Assembly: GCF_016899775.1 (NCBI RefSeq)
Contig: NZ_JACJJE010000017.1
Location: 1-62,406 of the forward strand
Length of the DNA stretch: 62,406 bases
From: Pseudoflavonifractor capillosus
GTDB lineage: Bacteria; Bacillota; Clostridia; Oscillospirales; Oscillospiraceae
Direction: 5' to 3'
Below the pieces are notes generated by a model that was not told the DNA's origin, did no database searches, and saw nothing but the letters and a program-made list of their open reading frames with translations. The position numbers were made by a program, and so were the translations under genes. This document shows positions 1-8,187 of this stretch, piece after piece; position 1 is the stretch's first letter; every line of letters starts with the position of its first letter.

Positions 1-410
1 CTGCCTAATTGAGAGGGGCTCCTTGCTTCCCGCACTACATGGCAGCAGTCCGCGCTTGCCGCCAGGTTCCGGAGCCGTTGGAGCGAGATCGTCCGTTTTC
101 CTTTGGCTTCATCCATGCGCAGCAGACCTTGAAAGGCGATCCGCTGGGTATCCGACATCTCTGAAAGCCGTGCCGCCAGGTCGTTTAGCTCCATCAGGCT
201 GAGTGAATTGGCAGACAGATGGGGCTCCAGCTCCTCGCAGTCATAGTAGGCGTCAATCTCCAGAGAGAGGTCGTCACCATTCTGATGCCGCACTTTGTCC
301 AGCGCGTCCAACAGCGCCCAGGGCCGGGCCGGCAGGTCCAACTCGGCATATAAAGTTTCCGCCGTGTCATTCGTCTTTCCCAGGCAGACTTGAAAAATCT
401 TCTCACCCAA
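1..410 (-). CDS. ArdA-like antirestriction protein (3' end outside window)
   Basis: A reading frame stays open from a TTG at 410 to the window edge, giving about 136 residues of an unfinished protein. The TTG is preceded by GGGAGG at 8 nt and overlaps the stop of the DUF4314 gene, which supports translational coupling. The N-terminus reads [20 protein letters not shown], followed by an acidic region and the phrases [14 protein letters not shown] and DCCHVV. I recognise this style from ArdA-like accessory proteins of conjugative elements in gut Clostridia. ArdA proteins mimic DNA and block type I restriction during DNA entry. The family call is from memory of sequence style; the C-terminal half cannot be checked. 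Confidence 0.55.
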   Translation of the reverse strand, partial: MGEKIFQVCLGKTNDTAETLYAELDLPARPWALLDALDKVRHQNGDDLSLEIDAYYDCEELEPHLSANSLSLMELNDLAARLSEMSDTQRIAFQGLLRMDEAKGKRTISLQRLRNLAASADCCHVVREARSPSQLG

Positions 411-1149
411 ACTTCATTCCTCCCATCTGTTCTTCTTTCTGGATTTCTTCCTGCTTGGGCCCGAACCGCTCCTGCTCCGTCTGGATGCTCCAGTTGTCCG
501 AATTCCACAGGTGAACATACAGTTCACCGCCATCGGTCTCGATTTCTCTCTGTTCAAAGCCCTCGCCCCAGCCATCTGACGCCTGGCCGCTGAGGTAGTC
601 CTTCAAAGTGGTCAATTCTGTTTGGGAGAGTTCTCCCACCACCTGGCACTCTACCACGCACCAGAGTTTCCGATTCCGAACTTCCGCTGTAAACTCCGCA
701 GATTTTACCTTATTATTTACGCTGTCCGGTTCGCTGTACCAACGCATAACGCCCCGTTCTTTTTCTTCCGGCATTCTATTCTTGACCAGGGCCCCCAAGA
801 CCATATTGGCATACGGAACCAGATCTCTGCTGTCTAGTTCTGTGCTGTCGTAGGACATATCTCCCCATTCATCACGCTCATATAGGTCCGCGGTCATCGG
901 CATATAGAGCTTCAGCAGAGTGGGCTCCGGAGGCTGGACAGTAAACCGGTCCTCTCCGATCACCAGAGCCAGGCTGCAGCCGTTGTCCCAAGTGATTTGG
1001 AATTGACCGTCGTCGTCAATGCAGTCCAGGGTCCCCATGGTGCCGGGTGGAATGGGGCGCGGGCCGTTCCCCATCTCGGTGAGCTTAATGCGGCTGCCCT
1101 TTGGGTACTGCTCCCGCAGGAAATCCAACCATGCTTGATCTACTTTCAT
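403..1149 (-). CDS. DUF4314 domain protein of a conjugative element
   Basis: This encodes 248 residues starting [16 protein letters not shown]. The first ~70 residues match the DUF4314 style: a small beta-rich module with GSRIKLTEM, then [15 protein letters not shown] and [12 protein letters not shown]. It occurs repeatedly in integrative and conjugative elements of Firmicutes and its biochemical role is unknown. The rest is acidic with no motif I recognise. The start overlaps the stop of the upstream gene by 4 nt and its own stop overlaps the ArdA-like start, so three genes form one coupled block. The domain call is fairly sure, the function open. Confidence 0.65.
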   Translation of the reverse strand: MKVDQAWLDFLREQYPKGSRIKLTEMGNGPRPIPPGTMGTLDCIDDDGQFQITWDNGCSLALVIGEDRFTVQPPEPTLLKLYMPMTADLYERDEWGDMSYDSTELDSRDLVPYANMVLGALVKNRMPEEKERGVMRWYSEPDSVNNKVKSAEFTAEVRNRKLWCVVECQVVGELSQTELTTLKDYLSGQASDGWGEGFEQREIETDGGELYVHLWNSDNWSIQTEQERFGPKQEEIQKEEQMGGMKFG

Positions 1150-2993
1150 AAACTCATTCCCTCCATCGTAATGGTTTGCCTTTGACTCTGCCTTTGCTGT
1201 TCTTCCTCCAGAAAGGCCTCCGGCAGCTTAATTTCATATTTCTCACAAAATTCACACAAGGTGATCGGCTCCTTATAGAGCAGATACTTTCCCCTCGGCG
1301 TCCGAAATGGATCAGATGGACGTTTGAGTGAATAGGGGGAAATGATCGCGGCAATATATCCCTGTTCCGGATATTTGTCTACAATCCTTATACTTTTTAC
1401 GTCTCTGTATAGGTGATAGTAGTGCCATTCCTTTGGAACAATGCTGGGCGGAATCATATCATAAGGCAGATGTATAATAGGTTTTTTAAACATCTCACCC
1501 TCCCAGAAAGGACCATTGATCAATTGATAAAACAGAGGATACTGGGTTGTCCCCGCCCACTCCTCGTTCATTTGTTCTGCCAGGCTCATCCATTGACGCA
1601 CCTGTTCCCTGTTGCCACAGGATTCGGTCAGTTCCCGCATATGGATCCCGATCCCATAAAAGATCTGTTCTTTGGTTTCCGGGGCAATACCGGGGGCATT
1701 CCCGGTGCGTTTTGCTTGTTCGACCGCTTCATCAAAAGGCCCCATGTACTGGGTCAGAAATTCGTCCCACGGTATTTCTGTCTCACTGATCGGGTCGTAG
1801 CCCTCCCAGATCCAACACATATCGATCAGCAGCTCCCGCAGCGTGCCCACTGTATCATCCTGCCCCTTGGCTGCCAGAGAGGCGGCATAACTTGTAAGTC
1901 CAGATATAGTGTTTAACATTCGTTCAGAGTATTCCTGATACCTCAAATCGTTCGTTGTCCAAGAACTGGTTTGCACAGGTCCCTCCATTTTAGAGGTTTG
2001 TTTCAGTTCCTGGTGCAGTCTCTCAACTGCACCAGAGATCACGGGGTCATTTTGGAAACTGCTCAGATTGCGGTAATCCTCAAAGAACTGCTGTTCTCCA
2101 TCCAGAGAACGAACCAGGTCTACCGTGGCAATTTCGTCCTTTGTAACGCCGATCCGTTTCTCCCTGCATTCGCTGTTCTGATAGGCTCGGACAGCCTCAT
2201 CCAGTGTCAGGTTCTGACAGAGCTGCTCCTCCGGTGTGCCACAGTCAGTCATTACAAACCAGGAATAAGTGTGGGGCTTGCTGAGGTCCGCGGTATCTTC
2301 CAGTGCCTGACGTCCGGCCTCGGTCAATCCGTAGTTGCAGACGCGGCGTGGGTTTTCCTCGCCGGTGAAATCCAACAGGATGTCATCTACTGCCTTCCGC
2401 ACCTGGGGATTATCTGTCAGGGTCTCAAAGCGGACACCAGTCGTGTCCCGATAGGGAAGTTCCTCTCGAATGGTCTGAAGATACTGCTGGGCATCCGTAA
2501 ATATCTGCTGCTCGTTGCTGGCGTAGGTCACCTGACCCACCGGACAGTTTTTTTGAGCCATTTGTTGGCGCCGCAGGTCATAGCAGTACAGATACCCCTG
2601 ATATTCAAAAGGACTGGGCGTGCATCGAAGGCAGAAACGATATTGTTCTGTTTCCCAAATATACCCGTAAGTCTGCCCATCCTCTGTGATGGCCCCGCCG
2701 TGTTTCTGGCAGTAGTTTTCCATAGAGGACAGACTTTCCAGCGGGCCGTTCTCCTGCATAGCTGCCAAAAACTCCCGCAGGAGCATCTTAAATTCCAGCG
2801 TATCGAATTGGTCATCATTGTGGGGATAGCATGTAGACCTTAACGGTAGAAAGCCGTGTCCGAAGTCCAGTCGGAGATGGCCCACTGTGCCTAGAGCCTC
2901 ATCCTGCTCATCGTTGGAATAGAAAAGGCCCGCCTCCTCAATAGAAGCGGGCCGCAGGGCAAAGGAATATTCCTGATCCATCTTATTTTTCAT
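1146..2993 (-). CDS. large accessory protein of a conjugative element, unknown function
   Basis: This encodes 615 residues from ATG at 2993, with GGAGGTG six nt upstream; thirteen further upstream codons are in frame but lack a ribosome site. The protein is soluble, acidic and rich in Trp, Tyr and Gln, with no signal peptide or membrane segment. Residues ~1-290 resemble YodL/antirestriction-associated modules of Clostridial conjugative elements; the middle is helical ([20 protein letters not shown]); the end is basic and Gln-rich. I do not recognise a catalytic motif. It is first in a coupled run with the DUF4314 and ArdA-like genes, which suggests a role in establishing transferred DNA, but that is inference. 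Confidence 0.5.
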   Translation of the reverse strand: MKNKMDQEYSFALRPASIEEAGLFYSNDEQDEALGTVGHLRLDFGHGFLPLRSTCYPHNDDQFDTLEFKMLLREFLAAMQENGPLESLSSMENYCQKHGGAITEDGQTYGYIWETEQYRFCLRCTPSPFEYQGYLYCYDLRRQQMAQKNCPVGQVTYASNEQQIFTDAQQYLQTIREELPYRDTTGVRFETLTDNPQVRKAVDDILLDFTGEENPRRVCNYGLTEAGRQALEDTADLSKPHTYSWFVMTDCGTPEEQLCQNLTLDEAVRAYQNSECREKRIGVTKDEIATVDLVRSLDGEQQFFEDYRNLSSFQNDPVISGAVERLHQELKQTSKMEGPVQTSSWTTNDLRYQEYSERMLNTISGLTSYAASLAAKGQDDTVGTLRELLIDMCWIWEGYDPISETEIPWDEFLTQYMGPFDEAVEQAKRTGNAPGIAPETKEQIFYGIGIHMRELTESCGNREQVRQWMSLAEQMNEEWAGTTQYPLFYQLINGPFWEGEMFKKPIIHLPYDMIPPSIVPKEWHYYHLYRDVKSIRIVDKYPEQGYIAAIISPYSLKRPSDPFRTPRGKYLLYKEPITLCEFCEKYEIKLPEAFLEEEQQRQSQRQTITMEGMSL

Positions 2994-3071
2994 CTTCGTC
3001 ACCTCCAGTTCTGTGAACACAACCAATACCACAACTTGCGAGGAAAGTCTACTGCAAATCGTGGAGAAAAT

Positions 3072-3353
3072 TCAGCTCATCTGCATCTCTATCTCTGGCT
3101 CTGGGGACTTTTCATTCAATTTTTTCACTCTGGTTCTCATGCAATCTTCCTCGCTGCCCCAGCAGAGAAATCCGTGGGCGGGATAGGGACACCCCTCACA
3201 GCGGGAGAACTGCCGGCACACTGGCTTTTGTTCCGGCTCTGGGGCATAGCCGGGTGCAGCCATGGCCCGCACCCGGCGTAGGATGGAGACCGCCTGCATC
3301 TGTTCCACTGCGGCAGCATGGGGCAGGCAGTGATACTCACTTTTTCTGATCAT
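3072..3353 (-). CDS. small Cys-rich protein, mobile-element associated
   Basis: This encodes 93 residues from ATG at 3353, with GAGGAG nine nt upstream. The C-terminal half holds a compact cysteine cluster (CRQFSRCEGCPYP, then FLCWG and EEDCM) that could bind zinc or an Fe-S cluster. The N-terminal half is helical (AAAVEQMQAVSILRRV). I have seen similar short proteins in Clostridial conjugative elements but know no function. It sits 79 bp upstream of the large accessory gene, beyond the terminator of the 3438-4100 gene. Confidence 0.5.
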   Translation of the reverse strand: MIRKSEYHCLPHAAAVEQMQAVSILRRVRAMAAPGYAPEPEQKPVCRQFSRCEGCPYPAHGFLCWGSEEDCMRTRVKKLNEKSPEPEIEMQMS

Positions 3354-3375
3354 GCCTGGGTTCTCCTCTCAAAAC

Positions 3376-3416
3376 GCAAAAAAGAGGCCGTATTCTGCGC
3401 TCGGCAAAATACGGCC
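3376..3416 (-). terminator. rho-independent terminator after the 3438-4100 gene
   Basis: A 9 bp perfect stem (GGCCGTATT / AATACGGCC) is followed on the minus strand by a T-rich tract. It lies 22 nt after the stop of the 3438-4100 gene and before the next gene's ribosome site, so it separates two transcripts or acts as a partial terminator. Confidence 0.65.
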
Positions 3417-3437
3417 CCTTGGGGTTCAGCGTTGGAT

Positions 3438-4100
3438 TTATAAATTCATTTGCAGTTCCTGATTCTGTGCTTGCTCCAATCGGCTCTGGAGATCCGGGAC
3501 GGTGTATTCGATTTTCGTCCTGGCATCCTGGAGTGCTCTCACCTGCTTCTCATCCGGTTCAGGACCTTCCTCAAGCAGAAAGTCCGTGGCCCGGTATAGT
3601 TCTGCCAGCTGCTCCGGTGAGAAGAGCTGCGCCCTGGAAATTAGGCCGGACCGGACAGCGAAATCCTGTTTGGCTGCCTGATAATTTCCTTCGTAGTAGT
3701 GGCCGTGGCTGATACCCTGCCGGTTATAGTCCCAAATCCATGTGACGAATTGGTATCCCCGACTGTTTTCCCGTTCCCGCCCGGCCAGCACCGCACCGCC
3801 GAAGTCTGCCAGCAGGCGGAAGTCCTCGTTCAGTCTACTGACGTGTAGGAGAGGAGCTCTCTGAAGCACCTTCACATATTCATAGACCTCGTCTGCCACC
3901 GCAGCTACCCGGTGGTACAGCTCACTGGCCTCCTCACTTTTGCTTCCGGCAGGCAATAAGAAAACATCGCTTGTCGTGGAAACATAAAGGACCGGCTGGC
4001 CGTGGAGCAGGACCTCCAGCTTCTGTTTGTCGGCAAGGGAAGTTTCGGTTCCTTCTTCCCGCAGGCGGCGAGACAGCTCCTTGAAATATTCTCGTTCCAT
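3438..4100 (-). CDS. hypothetical protein, mobile-element associated
   Basis: This encodes 220 residues (MEREYFKELSRRLREEG...) with GGAGG about 10 nt before the ATG. It is a soluble mixed alpha/beta protein with many charged residues and a helical Gln-rich C-terminus, without signal peptide or membrane span. No domain is recognised. It is flanked by its own terminator and by bidirectional hairpins upstream, and it is the mobile-element gene closest to the tRNA operon. Confidence 0.45.
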   Translation of the reverse strand: MEREYFKELSRRLREEGTETSLADKQKLEVLLHGQPVLYVSTTSDVFLLPAGSKSEEASELYHRVAAVADEVYEYVKVLQRAPLLHVSRLNEDFRLLADFGGAVLAGRERENSRGYQFVTWIWDYNRQGISHGHYYEGNYQAAKQDFAVRSGLISRAQLFSPEQLAELYRATDFLLEEGPEPDEKQVRALQDARTKIEYTVPDLQSRLEQAQNQELQMNL

Positions 4101-4151
4101 ATTTGATTGACCTCCTTCTGGGCTGGTGCCCTTTTTGATTGATTAGATAGC

Positions 4152-4207
4152 AAAAAAGCCCTGGTCTGATGGTTCTGCAAAACCAACAAACCAGGGCCAG
4201 TTTTTTT
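4152..4207. terminator. bidirectional hairpin terminator
   Basis: An 8 bp stem (GCCCTGGT / ACCAGGGC) has six A before it and seven T after it on the plus strand, so it can end transcription in either direction. It lies in the 341 bp gap 4101-4442 between the mobile-element cargo and the tRNA operon. Apart from the listed hairpins I see nothing coding in that gap. Confidence 0.6.
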
Positions 4208-4229
4208 GTGTAACTTTTTTCTCTGGATT

Positions 4230-4258
4230 GCGCCCTTTTTGAACGTTAAAAAGGGCGC
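4230..4258. repeat. perfect 11 bp inverted repeat
   Basis: GCGCCCTTTTT and AAAAAGGGCGC are separated by 7 nt. It could be part of a terminator array or a protein binding site near the junction between mobile-element genes and the tRNA operon. No partner gene was identified. Confidence 0.45.
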
Positions 4259-4375
4259 TGAGGAACTGATCCCCAGAATTTTTCGGGAAAACCCTGAAAA
4301 GTTTGGGTTCAAACCCACCCGACAGCGGATTACCCCTGAAAATATCTATGAAACAAACCACAGATTTTGAGAAAC

Positions 4376-4438
4376 AAAAAAAGCCGCTACCCCTTGATAC
4401 TCTAGGCGTTCGGCCTAAAATATCTAGATTGTAGCGAC
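4376..4438 (-). terminator. terminator of the tRNA operon
   Basis: On the minus strand a long hairpin pairs GTCGCTAC with GTAGCGGC on the outside and GATATTTTAGGC with GCCTAGAGTATC on the inside, then runs into seven T. It starts 5 nt after the CCA end of tRNA-Cys, so it ends the five-gene tRNA transcript. Confidence 0.75.
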
Positions 4439-4442
4439 TTTA

Positions 4443-4517
4443 TGGAGGTGCCACCCAGATTTGAACTGGGGAGTGGAGCTTTTGCAGAGCTCTGCCTTAC
4501 CACTTGGCTATGGCACC
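4443..4517 (-). tRNA. tRNA-Cys (GCA)
   Basis: The minus strand folds as a cloverleaf: acceptor GGTGCCA, anticodon stem GAGCT/AGCTC around loop CTGCAAA with anticodon GCA, T-arm CCCAG TTCAAAT CTGGG, and an encoded CCA. The discriminator base is U, as usual for Cys tRNAs. It is last in the tRNA operon. Confidence 0.93.
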
Positions 4518-4543
4518 GAATGGAGCAAAGCTGCTCCAAAAAA

Positions 4544-4619
4544 TGGAGCGAGTGACGAGGCTCGAACTCGCTACCTCCACCTTGGCAAGGTGGCGCTCTA
4601 CCAGATGAGCTACACTCGC
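4544..4619 (-). tRNA. tRNA-Gly (GCC), copy 1
   Basis: 76 nt with encoded CCA. The anticodon stem CCACC/GGTGG encloses TTGCCAA, giving anticodon GCC. It is identical base for base to the tRNA-Gly(GCC) at 37892-37967. Confidence 0.93.
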
Positions 4620-4662
4620 ATGTTGCCTGGAAGGGGGGTGCCCTTCCAGGGCTTTGTTTGGT

Positions 4663-4738
<76 letters not shown>

Positions 4739-4793
4739 AAATCTTTCTTTTTGAAAGACTGCAAGCAGGAAAACCAATCTAAAGTTTTCTTTG

Positions 4794-4821
4794 CTTACTT
4801 TCTTTTTCAAAAGAAAGTAAG
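4794..4821 (-). terminator. AT-rich hairpin inside the tRNA operon
   Basis: CTTACTTTCTTTT and AAAAGAAAGTAAG form a 13 bp stem directly beside a 19 bp duplicate of the tRNA-Asp 3' end. It lacks a clean T run and may be a processing or insertion-related structure rather than a terminator. Confidence 0.35.
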
Positions 4822-4837
4822 TGGCGACTCGGAAGGG
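4819..4837 (-). repeat. duplicated 3' end of tRNA-Asp
   Basis: Nineteen bases (AAGTGGCGACTCGGAAGGG on the plus strand) repeat exactly at 4891-4909, the CCA end and T-stem of the real tRNA-Asp. The 72 bp period looks like an att-type duplication left by an element that used the tRNA 3' end, or a small local duplication. Confidence 0.7.
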
Positions 4838-4893
4838 GCCTTTGCCTCATCCTTCGGATGGCGCATCAGGCAACTCCAGTCAGGAGAAATAAG

Positions 4894-4970
<77 letters not shown>

Positions 4971-4984
4971 AGGTAGTTAGGGGG

Positions 4985-5060
4985 TGGTGGGAACAACAGG
5001 GCTCGAACCTGTGACCCCATGCTTGTAAGGCATGTGCTCTACCAGCTGAGCTATGCTCCC
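4985..5060 (-). tRNA. tRNA-Val (TAC)
   Basis: 76 nt with encoded CCA; acceptor GGGAGCA paired to TGTTCCC, anticodon loop CTTACAA (TAC). It is first in the tRNA operon, about 45 nt downstream of the promoter. Confidence 0.93.
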
Positions 5061-5106
5061 TTGTCCGTGGCTTTCAGTGGGGCGCCGCTCTCGCGACGGC
5101 TTAGTT

Positions 5107-5135
5107 AGTATACTAAATCTTCGGCCGCTTGTCAA
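5107..5135 (-). promoter_or_regulatory. promoter of the tRNA operon
   Basis: TTGACA (5135-5130) and TATACT (5112-5107) are 17 nt apart on the minus strand, a near-consensus sigma-A promoter. It diverges from the pfkA promoter; the rest of the 301 bp gap 5061-5361 is AT-rich spacer and the pfkA leader. Confidence 0.88.
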
Positions 5136-5235
5136 CAGGAAAATCAAATTTTTTTGGAATTATTTTTTTGGAAGTTTTTACCGGAAAAAACCGGCCTTCT
5201 TCCTCCAGAAAAAGGAACTCCAGAATGAATTTCAC

Positions 5236-5264
5236 TTGACTGGTTTTTGAAAGAGTGACATAAT
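5236..5264 (+). promoter_or_regulatory. promoter of pfkA
   Basis: TTGACT (5236-5241) and CATAAT (5259-5264) are 17 nt apart, about 100 nt before the pfkA ATG. Confidence 0.78.
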
Positions 5265-5361
5265 GAAACGGAACCAAACGGCCATCCGGTCCGGATGACA
5301 GCAGGCTCCCCCTCTGGCAGGCAGCCGGGCAAGGTGTGGTTGGATTAGGAGGTACAAGCAT

Positions 5362-6375
5362 ATGGAGAACAAGGTAAAGCGGATCGGTGTTCTGACCAGC
5401 GGCGGCGACGCCCCGGGCATGAACGCCGCAGTACGCGCGGTGGTCCGCACCGCACTGACCCAGGGGATCGAGTGCGTGGGCATCCGCCGGGGCTGGAACG
5501 GTCTGATCAACAGTGATTTCGTCCGGATGGACTCCGCCAGCGTCAGCCATATCATTGACAAGGGCGGCACCATCCTCTATACGGCCCGGAGCAAAGAGTT
5601 TATGACCGAGGAGGGCCGCGACCAGGCCCTGGCCACCTGTAAGCTGCTGGGGCTGGACGGAATCGTCGCCATCGGCGGCGACGGCACCTTCCGGGGCGCC
5701 CTGGCTCTCTCCCGACAGGCCGCCGCAGCCGGTTCCTCCCTGAGCGTGGTGGGCATCCCCGCCACCATTGACAACGACATCGGCTGCTCCCACTACACCA
5801 TTGGCTTTGACACCGCCTGCAACACCGCCATCGAGTGCATCGACAAGCTGCGTGACACCATGCAGTCCCACGAGCGCTGCTCCGTGGTAGAGGTCATGGG
5901 CCGCCACGCCGGCTACCTGGCCCTGTATGTGGGCATCGCCGTAGGCGCCACCGCTGTGCTCATCCCCGAGCGTGAGGTGGACTTTGAGAACGACGTGGTT
6001 GAGAAGATCCGCCGGGCCCGGCTGGCGGGCACCACCCACTATATGGTAGTGGTGGCCGAGGGCGCGGGCAGCGCCATCGACATTGGCAAGCGCATCCACG
6101 CCGAGGTGGGCATCGATCCCCGTGTCACCGTGCTGGGCCACATCCAGCGCGGCGGCTCCCCCACCGCCCGGGACCGGGAGACCGCCAGCCGCATGGGCTA
6201 TGAGGCGGTCCTGTCTCTGGTGGAGGACCGGGGCAACCGGATCATCGCCATCCGGGACGGCCACACGCTGGATCTGGACATGGAGGAGGCCCTGGCCATG
6301 ACCAAGACCTTCCAGATGGACCGCTACCAGGTGCTGGAGGCCCTGACCAACAACGGAGGTCCCCGCATCCTGTGA
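5362..6375 (+). CDS. pfkA: ATP-dependent 6-phosphofructokinase
   Basis: PfkA phosphorylates fructose 6-phosphate to fructose 1,6-bisphosphate, the committed step of glycolysis, in the cytoplasm. The 337 residues are slightly longer than the usual ~320. Visible motifs in order: GGDAPGMN (ATP site, ~15), GGDGTFRG (~104), IPATIDNDIG with the catalytic Asp (~130; Ala replaces the usual Gly before TIDND), MGRHAG (~168), and HIQRGGSPTARDR (~245) for the sugar phosphate. AGGAGGT lies 8 nt before the ATG. The GGDGT motif favours ATP over pyrophosphate as donor. It is followed by a small GNAT gene 69 bp on, probably co-transcribed. Confidence 0.95.
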   Translation: MENKVKRIGVLTSGGDAPGMNAAVRAVVRTALTQGIECVGIRRGWNGLINSDFVRMDSASVSHIIDKGGTILYTARSKEFMTEEGRDQALATCKLLGLDGIVAIGGDGTFRGALALSRQAAAAGSSLSVVGIPATIDNDIGCSHYTIGFDTACNTAIECIDKLRDTMQSHERCSVVEVMGRHAGYLALYVGIAVGATAVLIPEREVDFENDVVEKIRRARLAGTTHYMVVVAEGAGSAIDIGKRIHAEVGIDPRVTVLGHIQRGGSPTARDRETASRMGYEAVLSLVEDRGNRIIAIRDGHTLDLDMEEALAMTKTFQMDRYQVLEALTNNGGPRIL

Positions 6376-6444
6376 GACTCCGCCCGCTGGTCCCAGCCCT
6401 CTGAACCGCCGCTGTGCGCTATTCTGAACAAGGAGGCCGATCCC

Positions 6445-6702
6445 ATGATCCCGTTTCTGCGAGAACCTACCCGGGTGTACGCCCTGGACGGCAGCGGCCG
6501 TCTGGTGGCGGAGATCACCTTTCCGGAGACCGCTCCGGGTGTGTATACCATCGACCACACCTTTGTAGACAGCTCCCTGCGGGGACAGGGCGTGGCAGAC
6601 CGGCTGGTGCGCGCCGCACTGGAACAGATCCAGGCCAACGGCGGGACTGCCGCCGCCACCTGTTCCTACGCAGCCGCCTGGCTGGACAAGCACCCCCAGT
6701 AA
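6445..6702 (+). CDS. small GNAT-like N-acetyltransferase (YidJ/YjdJ type)
   Basis: 85 residues with AAGGAGG eight nt before the ATG. The sequence YTIDHTFVDSSLRGQGVA contains the short acetyl-CoA loop (RGQGVA) typical of the minimal GCN5-related family of ~90 residues found in many bacteria. The substrate is unknown in this family. It lies between pfkA and a strong terminator, so it is read with pfkA. Confidence 0.75.
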   Translation: MIPFLREPTRVYALDGSGRLVAEITFPETAPGVYTIDHTFVDSSLRGQGVADRLVRAALEQIQANGGTAAATCSYAAAWLDKHPQ

Positions 6703-6707
6703 TTCTA

Positions 6708-6740
6708 AGATGGCCGCCCCGGAAGGGGCGGCCATCTTTT
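6708..6740 (+). terminator. terminator of pfkA-GNAT
   Basis: A 13 bp GC-rich stem (AGATGGCCGCCCC with loop GGAA) is followed by TTTTATTT on the plus strand. Confidence 0.85.
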
Positions 6741-6759
6741 ATTTGCTTCCGATGATGGC

Positions 6760-6797
6760 AAAAAGATGGCAGGCACTTTCGTGCCTGCCATCTTTTT
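6760..6797. terminator. bidirectional terminator, end of nfnAB
   Basis: A 17 bp perfect stem with loop TTTC and A/T flanks ends transcripts from either side. On the minus strand it lies just 5 nt past the nfnB stop. Confidence 0.85.
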
Positions 6798-6801
6798 ATG
6801 T

Positions 6802-8187
6802 TCACTGCTTGCTCTTGATGTACGCGTCGATGGACTTGGCGGCGGACTTGCCCGCCCCCATGGCCAGGATAACGGTGGCCGCTCCGGTGGCGGCGTCGCC
6901 GCCGGCAAACACGCCGGGCAGGTTGGTGTGTCCGCCCTCGTCGGCGGCCACACATCCCTTCCGGGTCTTCTCCAGGCCCTCGGTGCCCTTGGTGCTCATG
7001 GGGTTGGGGGAGGTGCCCAGGGCCATGATCACCGCGTCCACCTCGAACTGGAACTCGCTGCCCTCCACAGGGACGGGACGGCGGCGGCCGGAGGCGTCGG
7101 GCTCGCCCAGCTCCATGCGGATGCAGGTCATGGACTGGACATGCCCCTTCTCGTCCCCCTCAATGGACACGGGGTTGGTGAGCAGGTCGAAGATAATGCC
7201 CTCCTCCTTGGCGTGGTGGACCTCCTCCGCCCGGGCGGGGAGCTCGGCCTCGGAGCGGCGGTAGACGATGTGGACCTCGGCCCCCAGGCGCTTGGCGCAC
7301 CGGGCGGCGTCCATGGCCACGTTGCCGCCGCCCACCACGGCCACCTTCTGGTTGTGGAGGATGGGGGTGGGGCTCCCCTCCTTATAGGCCTTCATCAGGT
7401 TGATGCGGGTGAGGTATTCGTTGGCGGAGTAGACGCCCACCAGTCCCTCGCCGGGGATCTTCATAAACATGGGCAGGCCGGCGCCGGAGGCGATGAACAC
7501 CGCCTCATAGCCCCGCTCAAAGAGCTCGGGGATGGTCAGGATCTTGCCGATGACCATGTTCAGCTCGATGTCCACTCCCATCTTCTCCAGGTTGGCCACC
7601 TCCCGGGCCACGATGGCCTTGGGGAGACGGAACTCGGGGATGCCGTAGGTGAGCACGCCGCCGGCGGTGTGGAAGGCCTCGAACACGGTGACGTCATAGC
7701 CCATGCGGGCCAACTCCCCGGCGCAGGTGAGGCCGGCGGGGCCGGAGCCGATGATGGCCACTTTATGGCCGTTCTTGGGGGCGGTGGCCACGTTGGCGAT
7801 CCCCTGCTCGGCGGCCCAGTCGGCCACAAAGCGCTCCACCCGGCCGATGGCCACGGGCTCGCCCTTCACGCCCCGGACGCACTTGCCTTCGCACTGGTTC
7901 TCCTGGGGGCACACCCGGCCGGAGATGGCGGGCAGGGCGTTGGCGTTGGACAAAATCTCATAGGCGGCGGCGATGTCCCCCTCAGCCACCTTGGCCAGGA
8001 AGTCGGGGATGGGGATGCCCACCGGGCAGCCGCTGACGCAGGCAGGGTTCTTGCAGTGGATGCACCGCTGGGCCTCGTTCATAGCCTGCTCCAGGGTGTA
8101 GCCCTGGGCCACCTCCAGGAAGTTGTGATTGCGGACCTGAGGGTCCTGCTCGGGCATGGGGGTCTTATTCATCTGCATATTAGCCAT
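6802..8187 (-). CDS. nfnB: NfnB subunit of NADH-dependent ferredoxin:NADP oxidoreductase
   Basis: 461 residues. With NfnA it forms the electron-bifurcating Nfn complex, which couples NADH and reduced ferredoxin oxidation to NADPH formation in anaerobes. The N-terminus has two [4Fe-4S] cysteine sets (CIHCKNPACVSGCP and CPQENQCEGKC), then an FAD fold (AIIGSGPAGLTCAGELA) and an NADP fold (VAVVGGGNVAMDAARCAKR). ATG at 8187 was chosen because GGAGGTG lies 6 nt before it; it overlaps the nfnA stop by 8 nt. The family is often labelled glutamate synthase small chain, but no large GltB subunit is nearby and the partner gene is of NfnA type. Sulfide dehydrogenase (SudA) is the other name. Confidence 0.88.
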   Translation of the reverse strand: MANMQMNKTPMPEQDPQVRNHNFLEVAQGYTLEQAMNEAQRCIHCKNPACVSGCPVGIPIPDFLAKVAEGDIAAAYEILSNANALPAISGRVCPQENQCEGKCVRGVKGEPVAIGRVERFVADWAAEQGIANVATAPKNGHKVAIIGSGPAGLTCAGELARMGYDVTVFEAFHTAGGVLTYGIPEFRLPKAIVAREVANLEKMGVDIELNMVIGKILTIPELFERGYEAVFIASGAGLPMFMKIPGEGLVGVYSANEYLTRINLMKAYKEGSPTPILHNQKVAVVGGGNVAMDAARCAKRLGAEVHIVYRRSEAELPARAEEVHHAKEEGIIFDLLTNPVSIEGDEKGHVQSMTCIRMELGEPDASGRRRPVPVEGSEFQFEVDAVIMALGTSPNPMSTKGTEGLEKTRKGCVAADEGGHTNLPGVFAGGDAATGAATVILAMGAGKSAAKSIDAYIKSKQ

